This document shows positions 1 through 5,484 of a stretch of 5,484 nucleotides of DNA, piece after piece. The translations under genes and the position numbers were made by a program. The DNA is taken from contig JAGYNW010000148.1 in assembly GCA_018399915.1 (NCBI GenBank), forward strand, positions 1-5,484, read 5' to 3'. The notes under the pieces were generated by a model, which saw nothing but the letters and a program-made list of their open reading frames with translations, was not told where the DNA came from and made no database searches. This stretch comes from Candidatus Omnitrophota bacterium. GTDB lineage: Bacteria; Omnitrophota; Gorgyraeia; Zapsychrales; Zapsychraceae. Numbering within the stretch: position 1 is the stretch's first letter; each line of letters starts with the position of its first letter.

Positions 1-164
1 CGACCATGTTTGTCCCGTGTTTTGCCAATATTATGGCCATGATCAAAGAATTGGGCATCAAAAAAGGGATAGTAATGGTGCTTATAATCAATGTGACCTC
101 TTTTTTGATTGCCGGCATGATGAATTGGATTTTAATTTGGACAATAGGGAATCCTGGCTTATAA
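1..164 (+). CDS. feoB: Ferrous iron transport protein B, C-terminal end (partial)
   Basis: This is the last 53 codons of a gene that begins before the window; the frame is read from base 3 and the stop codon TAA is at 162-164. The peptide opens with TMFVPCFANIMAMIKELG, which matches the conserved FVPC-(V/F)A-xxxxxxxELG segment near the C-terminus of FeoB. It is followed by one hydrophobic helix (about residues 22-47 of the visible part) and a short tail. FeoB is the inner-membrane, GTPase-coupled ferrous iron importer; its G domain and most of its membrane helices lie outside the window. The next gene, a DtxR-type regulator carrying a FeoA-like domain, starts 28 nt downstream, which supports both the identification and co-transcription. 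The call rests on a short motif plus context, so confidence is good but not complete. Confidence 0.82.
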   Translation, partial: TMFVPCFANIMAMIKELGIKKGIVMVLIINVTSFLIAGMMNWILIWTIGNPGL

Positions 165-178
165 TAATTTCAAATCCT

Positions 179-183
179 GGAGG
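179..183 (+). promoter_or_regulatory. Ribosome binding site that sets the regulator start
   Basis: GGAGG at 179-183 directly abuts an ATG at 184, leaving no spacer, but lies 9 nt before the in-frame ATG at 193. The second ATG is therefore the likely start, and the longer reading (three extra residues, MRH) is probably wrong. Confidence 0.7.
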
Positions 184-192
184 ATGAGACAT

Positions 193-852
193 ATGACAGA
201 TAGACATGATAAAGATGAATATTTGGAAGAATTATGGCATCTTTACGAAGAGAATAAAGATTCGTTATGCGTCTTTAAGAATTTAATGGGGGAAGAGTAT
301 AATGATCAGCTGTTACAGGAATTGGTTACTGAAGGACTGGTCAGGCTGGATGAAGTCAATGAAAGGATCTCTTTGACTCGTAAAGGGGAAGCCGCGGCCA
401 GGAAGCTTATCCGGGCGCATCGATTGGCGGAGCGGATGTTAAATGATGTGCTTGGCGGTGATTTCGAGAAAGCCGCCTGTGAGTTTGAACATACGATTAC
501 CCCTGAGCTAGTTGATAGTATTTGTATTTTATTAGGGCATCCTCGCAAATGTCCTCATGGGATGTCAATCCCTAAGGGGGAATGTTGTCGAAATTCCTTG
601 CGGGTTGCCAACAGTTCGGTGGTCCCGATAACAGAATTGAAGGTTGGGGAGACAGCTAAGATCGCTTATGTGAATTGCAAGAATGACAGCCAGTTGCATA
701 AACTGGATGGATTGCATATCAGGCCTGGGGTTTATATCAAGCTACATCAAAATTACCCCGCCTATGTTGTCGAATGTGAAAATTCCAATATTGCCCTGGA
801 TGATCATGTGGCAGCGAACATTTCTGTATGGAAAAATAGTGGCTCGATATAA
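193..852 (+). CDS. DtxR/IdeR-family metal-dependent regulator fused to a FeoA-like domain
   Basis: This is a cytoplasmic metal sensor of 219 residues (from the ATG at 193), probably acting as a Fe(II)- or Mn(II)-dependent repressor. Residues 8-75 form the winged-helix region, ending in the typical wing and connecting helix (ISLTRKGEAAARKLIRAHRLAERML). The metal-binding and dimerisation domain keeps the DtxR ligands in register: H76 and E80 (DtxR H79, E83) and C96, E99, H100 (DtxR C102, E105, H106). The equivalent of DtxR H98 is E92. Cysteine at position 96 resembles iron-type DtxR/IdeR rather than Mn-type MntR, which has Glu there. A Cys/His-rich linker follows (C111, H116, C120, H122, C131, C132), then an SH3-like FeoA domain at about 143-217 (VPITELKVGE start). 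The helix-turn-helix is about three residues shorter than in DtxR, and its recognition helix lacks basic residues. It sits directly after feoB and 11 nt before an exporter gene, so it probably controls this cluster. Family assignment is firm; metal and targets are inferred. Confidence 0.85.
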   Translation: MTDRHDKDEYLEELWHLYEENKDSLCVFKNLMGEEYNDQLLQELVTEGLVRLDEVNERISLTRKGEAAARKLIRAHRLAERMLNDVLGGDFEKAACEFEHTITPELVDSICILLGHPRKCPHGMSIPKGECCRNSLRVANSSVVPITELKVGETAKIAYVNCKNDSQLHKLDGLHIRPGVYIKLHQNYPAYVVECENSNIALDDHVAANISVWKNSGSI

Positions 853-863
853 AAGGATGGTTG

Positions 864-2081
864 ATGAAGAAATTGACGCAGTGGATTGTAAGAAGATATA
901 TCAATAATTATCAGCGGAAAAATGATCCTGACGTCAGGGCACAATATGGCGCCCTGGAGGGATGGGTAAGTATTTTCTTCAATATCATTTTATTCATTTT
1001 TAAGCTGGGCTTGGGCATTATCTCCCACAGTGTTGCGTTGATAGCGGATGCTATTCATACGATCTCGGATTCTGTGACCTCTATCATTGTCATTATTGGT
1101 TTTAAGATATCTAGGAAGCCTTCGGATAAAGAACATCCTTTTGGTCATGGGCAGATAGAACCTATCGCAACTTTGATTGTAGCTGTATTGCTTTTCATAT
1201 TAGGTTTCGAATTGTTCAAAAGTTCCTTTCAGGAGGTTAAAGTTCAGCAAGAAATAAAGGTGTCCTGGATCATTATCGCTGGGATATTTCTTACTGTTTT
1301 GATCAAGGAGCTTTTAGCTCGTTTTTCTTTAGAATTGGGCAACATGATTGATTCTGATACCCTGAGAGCTGATGGTATTCATCATCGGAGTGATGCCTTG
1401 TCAACCATTCTGGTCATTGTCGCCTTGATTTTTTCAAGCATGGGAATATATTGGATTGATGGCGTCGTCGGATTGCTTATATCAGTGTTCATTTGTTATT
1501 ATGCGTTTAAGATAGCAAAGGACGCCATTAATCCTTTGCTTGGTGAACCGCCAAGTGAGGACACCTTGACGCGGATAGAGACTATTGCTATGGAGTTTGA
1601 AGGTGTCTATGGTGTACACGATATTATAGTTCATAAGTATGGTCAGACTAAGATCATTTCGCTTCACATAGAGGTATCTGATAAAGAAGATGTCAATAAA
1701 TTGCATGATCTCTCGGAAAAAGTCGAAGAGGCGATCGCTAATAAGTTAGAAGGTGTGGTTGTGGTACACATTGACCCTGTGAACAGAGACCATCCCAAAT
1801 ATGAAGAGATCAAGAATTTCGTCGATCAGATTATTATGGGTGACAAGCGCATTAAGAATTATCACGAATTACGTATTATTGGATTAAGTTTAGAAAAATG
1901 TACTGTTGTCTTTGATATCGCATTGAATGAAGATGTGGAGCTCAAGAAAAAATACAAGATTGTTAAAGATCTTTATCAAAGATTTAAAGAAAAATATCCT
2001 TTAATGAAGGTTAGTGTTAAAGTAGAGCCGCGTTTTGTTTATAGTTTGGATATTCATAAAAATACTAATAAAAAAGGATAA
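864..2081 (+). CDS. Cation diffusion facilitator (CDF) metal exporter with extended C-terminus
   Basis: This inner-membrane, proton-coupled divalent cation exporter has 405 residues. The start is the ATG at 864 with AGGA at 854-857 six nt upstream; the adjacent in-frame TTG at 861 is less likely. Six helices are visible at about 34-54, 57-81, 98-118, 133-154, 170-192 and 197-215. Comparison with E. coli YiiP/FieF shows every site: transport site H65/D69 (TM2) and H173/D177 (TM5); loop site D88, H91, H95 in DKEHPFGHG; and cytoplasmic sites H252, H268, H302, D304. The HD/HD transport site is the pattern usually linked to Zn(II), whereas YiiP itself has DD/HD. The protein is about 100 residues longer than YiiP. 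Residues 332-389 look like a second copy of the ferredoxin-like cytoplasmic domain (250-305) with most ligands replaced. It lies 11 nt after the regulator and 3 nt before the permease gene, so co-expression is likely. Family is certain; the substrate (Zn, possibly Fe, Mn or Cd) is inferred. Confidence 0.93.
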   Translation: MKKLTQWIVRRYINNYQRKNDPDVRAQYGALEGWVSIFFNIILFIFKLGLGIISHSVALIADAIHTISDSVTSIIVIIGFKISRKPSDKEHPFGHGQIEPIATLIVAVLLFILGFELFKSSFQEVKVQQEIKVSWIIIAGIFLTVLIKELLARFSLELGNMIDSDTLRADGIHHRSDALSTILVIVALIFSSMGIYWIDGVVGLLISVFICYYAFKIAKDAINPLLGEPPSEDTLTRIETIAMEFEGVYGVHDIIVHKYGQTKIISLHIEVSDKEDVNKLHDLSEKVEEAIANKLEGVVVVHIDPVNRDHPKYEEIKNFVDQIIMGDKRIKNYHELRIIGLSLEKCTVVFDIALNEDVELKKKYKIVKDLYQRFKEKYPLMKVSVKVEPRFVYSLDIHKNTNKKG

Positions 2082-2084
2082 ATT

Positions 2085-3161
2085 ATGATTTTGGGTGTTT
2101 TGAAAGAATGCATTTTCCTCTTAAATAAGATGTCATTTTACCTTTTATTCGGTTTTTTGGTTGCCGGAATTATTCATGTATTTGTTAAGGAAGATCTTAT
2201 AACGCGGCATCTTGGCAAACATAATATTTGGGCGGTTATTAAAGCCGCTTTATTCGGAATCCCTTTACCCCTATGTTCCTGTTCGGTAGTTCCAACGGCC
2301 TTGTCTTTAAGGAAGGATGGCGCGAGCAAAGGTTCCATTTTATCCTTTTTGATATCAACGCCCACAACAGGCATAGACTCGATCTTTGCGACCTATTCCC
2401 TGCTGGGGGGAGTCTTTACTATTTTTAGAATTGTTGCCTCTTTTGTGGCGGGAGCCCTTGCCGGCCTCTTATCGATCTTGTTCGTAAATGATGATAATGC
2501 GCCTATGAATCAACAGAACATAGCTCCAAAATCTTGCTGTCAACATCACCGTGCGGAAACGATCAAATCTGGTTTTAAAAAAAAGATATTGGGTGTATTC
2601 CGATATGCTTTTATTGATTTAATGAAAGACGCTGGCGGATGGATTATGATCGGCATAATTGTGGGCGGGGTTATTTCTTATTTCATCCCACAAACATTTA
2701 TTGAGCAATATTTGGGGTCATTATGGCAGTCAATTTTTATTATGATGGTCGTTGGCATCCCCATGTATGTTTGTTCGGCGGGTTCATTGCCGATAGCTGC
2801 GGCATTAATGCTTAAAGGAATGAATCCGGCGGCAGCGTTTGTGTTCCTTTTTGTGGGGCCGGCAACAAATTCGGCTTCATTGACCGTGATCTTGAAGGAA
2901 TTGGGATTAAAATCTGTCCTGATTTTTCTTTCCTCGATTATTGTTACCAGCATTAGCCTAGGGGTGTTTCTAAATGCAGTATGGCTTTATCTTGATATCA
3001 ATATAGCTGATCATTTTATGCAACATAGTGAATCATTGCCCAAATGGATAGAGGTTGTTTCAAGTCTGATTTTATCGACAATTGTTTTTGTCCAAGGCAT
3101 ATCTTTATTAAAGAAGAAAATGAGTCATGAATCTCAACACGATCAATGCCATCACAATTGA
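2085..3161 (+). CDS. SO_0444/ArsP_1-family permease, probable heavy-metal (Cu/Zn) efflux protein
   Basis: This is a polytopic inner-membrane permease of 358 residues. AAGGA at 2074-2078, within the last codons of the CDF gene, gives a 6-nt spacing to the ATG. The protein has two halves of about four hydrophobic helices each. The first half carries the family signature PLPLCSCSVVPT (60-71; C64, C66) and STPTTG (91-96). The second carries the related GIPMYVCSAGSLP (225-237; C230) and GPATN (258-262), showing the internal pseudo-repeat of PF03773-type permeases. The central cytoplasmic or periplasmic loop has SCCQHH (150-155), and the protein ends in a His/Cys-rich tail (347-358, including H348, H352, C355, H356, H357), both plausible metal-binding elements. 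Family members are annotated as Cu/Zn efflux or arsenical permeases. A CDF exporter immediately upstream and no ars genes nearby favour divalent or soft-metal efflux over arsenic. Specificity is inferred. Confidence 0.85.
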   Translation: MILGVLKECIFLLNKMSFYLLFGFLVAGIIHVFVKEDLITRHLGKHNIWAVIKAALFGIPLPLCSCSVVPTALSLRKDGASKGSILSFLISTPTTGIDSIFATYSLLGGVFTIFRIVASFVAGALAGLLSILFVNDDNAPMNQQNIAPKSCCQHHRAETIKSGFKKKILGVFRYAFIDLMKDAGGWIMIGIIVGGVISYFIPQTFIEQYLGSLWQSIFIMMVVGIPMYVCSAGSLPIAAALMLKGMNPAAAFVFLFVGPATNSASLTVILKELGLKSVLIFLSSIIVTSISLGVFLNAVWLYLDINIADHFMQHSESLPKWIEVVSSLILSTIVFVQGISLLKKKMSHESQHDQCHHN

Positions 3162-3185
3162 CAAAATGGATTATTTTGGTAAAAT
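3158..3185 (+). promoter_or_regulatory. Predicted sigma70-type promoter for the S11 peptidase gene
   Basis: A consensus -35 box TTGACA (3158-3163) is followed after 16 nt by TAAAAT (3180-3185), one mismatch from TATAAT, preceded by TG at 3177-3178 (extended -10). Transcription would start near 3192, leaving a leader of about 47 nt before the ATG at 3239. The -35 box overlaps the stop codon of the permease gene. This is the only convincing promoter seen in the window. It is a prediction from sequence alone, assuming a housekeeping sigma factor of usual specificity. Confidence 0.55.
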
Positions 3186-3238
3186 GGCAACAACCTTCCC
3201 ACTAAGGGGATTTTATAAACCTTGCTTAATGAGATTTT

Positions 3239-4051
3239 ATGAAGTTAAAGAGATGTTTTTTGATAATCGTTGTCGCCGTAAGTTTTCTTTTCACCTCTTC
3301 GTCGAGTTATGCAAAACATAAAATATCCGCAAAAGCTGTCATTTTTTCCAATAGCACAAAAGTTGTGCGTTATTACGGAAAGAATGTTCATTCAAGAGTC
3401 GAACCGGCTAGTACTGTTAAGGTAATGACCGCATTATTGGTATTGGAAAAATTACCATTAAACCAGGTCATAACTATCAGCAAAAGGGCGACCTATCCAC
3501 AGCCAACAAAAATATACATTAAGGAAGGAGAACAGTATACCGTAGAAAGTTTGTTGTACGCTATATTACTTAAATCTGCCAATGATGCCAGCGTGGCTTT
3601 GGCTGAAGCTGTTTCTGGATCCGAGGCTAAATTTGTGGAACTGATGAATCGCAGAGCCAAGCAGATCGGGGCAAACCATACCAAGTTTATAAATCCCAAC
3701 GGCCTTCCCTCATCAAAAGGGTCTCAGTATACAACCCCTTATGATATGTATTTAATTTTTCGACAGGCATTAAAACATGATTTTTTTAAGAAAGCGATTA
3801 CCTTAAGATATAAAAGAATTTATTCCAAGGCTGGCAGAAAGATATCCTTAAAAAGTCATAACAAGATATTGTTTAAAAAATGGAAACAAAAATTATTTGG
3901 GAAAACCGGTTGGACACGAAAAGCTAAAGCCTGTTTTGTCGGATATACAACAAAGGGAAAAGATATTTGCATTATCGCGCTTTTTGGCGCGACACAACGG
4001 TGGACAGATATTAAATATATTGTTGAGAAGTATGGCCTGATCGATCTTTAA
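3239..4051 (+). CDS. Secreted S11-family penicillin-binding protein (D-Ala-D-Ala carboxypeptidase/endopeptidase)
   Basis: This 270-residue serine peptidase would act on peptidoglycan peptide side chains in the periplasm or cell envelope. All three catalytic motifs of the penicillin-binding fold are present: SxxK at S58-K61 (ASTVKVMTA), SxN at S113-N115 (KSANDAS) and KTG at 222-224 (FGKTGWT). The N-terminus is a signal peptide: a basic n-region (MKLKR), a hydrophobic core, and a likely signal-peptidase I site after SYA at residue 25. It is short for the family. It ends about 46 residues after KTG and lacks both the PBP5-type C-terminal beta domain and the amphipathic membrane anchor, resembling PBP7-like or minimal DacA-type enzymes. 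The mature protein is very lysine-rich. No strong Shine-Dalgarno site precedes the ATG at 3239 (only weak GAG at 3231-3233); the signal-peptide n-region supports this start. It has its own predicted promoter and no evident functional tie to the metal genes. Carboxypeptidase versus endopeptidase activity cannot be decided. Confidence 0.9.
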   Translation: MKLKRCFLIIVVAVSFLFTSSSSYAKHKISAKAVIFSNSTKVVRYYGKNVHSRVEPASTVKVMTALLVLEKLPLNQVITISKRATYPQPTKIYIKEGEQYTVESLLYAILLKSANDASVALAEAVSGSEAKFVELMNRRAKQIGANHTKFINPNGLPSSKGSQYTTPYDMYLIFRQALKHDFFKKAITLRYKRIYSKAGRKISLKSHNKILFKKWKQKLFGKTGWTRKAKACFVGYTTKGKDICIIALFGATQRWTDIKYIVEKYGLIDL

Positions 4052-4094
4052 GACTGGTCATTATTAAAATAAACAAATTTACAAAGGACGAACA

Positions 4095-5468
4095 ATGCAT
4101 AAAAAAACTCAGGAAATAACAGATTTACTTATTAAAGCAGCGGAAAAAGCACGTAAAGAGACCAGTGGTGAACCAGAACCAGGCCTTACGAGTCCTATCA
4201 ATTGGCCTATCGATTGTGTTGTTGGCCCTGGGTTAGAAGGGGCGATCGCCTGTGAAAGTAAGATCGGATACGTAAATGGGACTAAGGGATGGTTGATCTA
4301 TCGCGGATATGATATTTTTGATCTTTGCATTAATTCAACATATGAAGAAGTTAGTTACCTTTTGTTGCATGGGGAACTGCCAACAGAAGTGCAATTAAAG
4401 GTTTATAAAAAGAAATTAACACAATGCTTCAATGTCCCGGAAACATTGCGGACTTTATTAAGCTTTTCGATTGAAAAAATGCATCCTATGGCTATTTTGC
4501 GTTTGGGATTAAATATGTTGCGACAAGAATTTACAAAGGCAGACCAAGCTGATCATAAGCCTAGCGCTGATAGCAGTATTGCGACAGATGCCGATACAAT
4601 CGCAATGGAGTTTGCCCCCCGAGGGGAAGAACATGCGATTTTTGAATTCAAGAAAAAGAAGAGGGAGGAGGAAGAAGCTGCAGCAGGTATTAATTCCTGT
4701 TATCGGTTGATCGGTGGTGCCGCAGCGATCACTGCGGCTATGAATCGTATCCGCTCCGGGCATTTTCCTATCGAAGCAGATCCTGAGCTGAGTTTTGCGG
4801 CGAATTTTCTTTTCATGATGACAGGTAAAAAACCTTCAGTTGAAGAGGAACGGATTATGGATATTTCTTTGATCTTGCACGCGGATCATGGAATGAACGC
4901 CAGTACATTTGCGGCTATGGTGGTTGCCTCCACCTTGTCAGATATTTATTTCTCTATAGGGTCTGGAGCCGCGGCTTTAAGCGGTCCTTTGCATGGAGGC
5001 GCCAATGAGCAAGTGATCCATATGCTCAAGGAGATTGGATCTGTGGAAAATGTGAAACCCTGGTTTGTCAAGGCGCGCAAAGATAAGCGGAAAATATCTG
5101 GTTTTGGGCATCGTGTATATAAAGCCTATGACCCCCGCGCTCGCATTTTGGGGCCATTGGCTAAACATTTGGCCAAGCAAAACAAAGAGTTCGGTCCTTT
5201 ATTTAAAATTGCGAAGGAATTGGAAAAAGAGGTGGTCAGTTCATTTGGCAAGGAAAAAAAGATCTTTCCTAACGTGGATTTTTATTCCGGGATTGTTTAT
5301 CACGCATTGGGTATTCCCGCGGAGATGTTTACTCCGATCTTTACGGTCAGCCGTGTTGCAGGTTGGACCGCTCGGGTAAACGAATATCTGGAAAACAACC
5401 GGATATTCCGACCCAGGGCCATGTATATAGGCCCCTTTAATAAGAAATATCTTAATGGCAACCTCTAA
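4095..5468 (+). CDS. Citrate synthase family protein with N-terminal extension and internal charged insertion
   Basis: This 457-residue cytoplasmic enzyme should condense oxaloacetate and acetyl-CoA to citrate, the entry step of the TCA cycle; 2-methylcitrate synthase is an alternative. The start has AAGGA at 4084-4088 with a 6-nt spacer. Core motifs are intact: IYRGYDI (68-74), HADHGMNAST (262-271), GPLHGGANE with catalytic H300, GFGHRVYK with H339, PNVDFYSG with catalytic D395, SRVAGW with R420, and RPRAMYIGP with R439. These correspond to H264, H305, D362, R387 and R407 of the E. coli enzyme. The protein is longer than the roughly 370-residue type I bacterial enzymes (CitZ-like). About 45 residues precede the usual LEGAIACESKIGYV start, and about 40 extra residues lie between the conserved HPMAILR helix and the YRLIGGAAAITAAMNRIR helix (about 144-199), including KKKKREEEE. 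The NADH-sensitive, Zn-finger-containing type II N-terminus is not seen. It follows the peptidase gene by 43 nt with no obvious terminator between them, so read-through is possible. Confidence 0.92.
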   Translation: MHKKTQEITDLLIKAAEKARKETSGEPEPGLTSPINWPIDCVVGPGLEGAIACESKIGYVNGTKGWLIYRGYDIFDLCINSTYEEVSYLLLHGELPTEVQLKVYKKKLTQCFNVPETLRTLLSFSIEKMHPMAILRLGLNMLRQEFTKADQADHKPSADSSIATDADTIAMEFAPRGEEHAIFEFKKKKREEEEAAAGINSCYRLIGGAAAITAAMNRIRSGHFPIEADPELSFAANFLFMMTGKKPSVEEERIMDISLILHADHGMNASTFAAMVVASTLSDIYFSIGSGAAALSGPLHGGANEQVIHMLKEIGSVENVKPWFVKARKDKRKISGFGHRVYKAYDPRARILGPLAKHLAKQNKEFGPLFKIAKELEKEVVSSFGKEKKIFPNVDFYSGIVYHALGIPAEMFTPIFTVSRVAGWTARVNEYLENNRIFRPRAMYIGPFNKKYLNGNL

Positions 5469-5484
5469 AAAAAGGTTTTCAGGT

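Noticed and set aside
150..180. Direct repeat AATCCTGG at 150-157 and 173-180, with a TCCT-GG-AGGA near-palindrome just before the regulator start.
   Set aside because: Only 8 bp, one copy lies inside the feoB coding end and the other overlaps the Shine-Dalgarno site. This is too short to call an operator.
2678..2953. Minus-strand open frame of about 90 codons opposite the permease gene.
   Set aside because: It is antisense to conserved, motif-bearing coding sequence and shows no ribosome binding site or family resemblance. Other minus-strand frames in the window are similar shadows.
3196..3216. Short hairpin TTCCC/GGGGA followed by TTTTAT, a possible terminator after the metal cluster.
   Set aside because: The stem is only 5 bp with a U-G pair and the T-run is short. 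It would also lie in the leader just after the predicted promoter.
3127..3321. Possible 64-codon reading frame bridging the permease end and the peptidase start.
   Set aside because: It overlaps both real genes in another frame, has no ribosome binding site and no recognisable protein features.
3975..3992. Perfect 6-bp GC-rich stem TCGCGC/GCGCGA with a T-rich loop.
   Set aside because: It lies within the peptidase coding sequence (IIALFGATQ region), the T-run is in the loop and not after the stem, so it is not a terminator.
4605..4685. Possible frameshift or assembly error as the cause of the citrate synthase insertion.
   Set aside because: The frame stays open with normal codon use, and conserved core motifs resume in the same frame on the far side, so a true in-frame insertion is the simpler reading.

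Overview
The window holds the 3' end of one gene and five complete genes, all on the + strand, in standard-code, moderately AT-rich bacterial DNA with conventional Shine-Dalgarno sites (GGAGG or AAGGA, 6-9 nt before ATG). No RNA gene, mobile element, CRISPR array or long repeat is visible. The gene content alone does not fix the organism. An uncultured, Gram-negative-type lineage (for example the Omnitrophota/Planctomycetes-Verrucomicrobia neighbourhood) would fit, but this is a weak guess.

Positions 1-3161 form a compact transition-metal homeostasis cluster. It runs: the C-terminus of a FeoB ferrous-iron importer; a DtxR/IdeR-type metal-responsive regulator with a C-terminal FeoA-like domain; a CDF-family metal exporter with all its metal-binding sites plus an extra C-terminal domain; and an eight-helix-type permease of the SO_0444/ArsP_1 family with Cys/His-rich loop and tail. 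Gaps between stop and start codons are 28, 11 and 3 nt, so the four genes are probably co-transcribed. The arrangement suggests that iron import and efflux of competing divalent metals are controlled by one sensor.

Positions 3162-4051 hold a separate unit. A good extended -10 sigma70-type promoter overlaps the stop codon of the permease and precedes a small secreted S11-type penicillin-binding protein (D-Ala-D-Ala carboxypeptidase/endopeptidase family).

Positions 4095-5468 encode a citrate synthase with an intact catalytic core, an N-terminal extension of about 45 residues and an unusual charged insertion of about 40 residues.

I see no wholly novel system. The points most worth checking are the atypical DNA-binding segment and FeoA fusion of the regulator, the apparently duplicated cytoplasmic domain of the CDF exporter, and the insertion in citrate synthase. 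There is no gene-free stretch over 300 bases; the largest gap is 77 nt (3162-3238).
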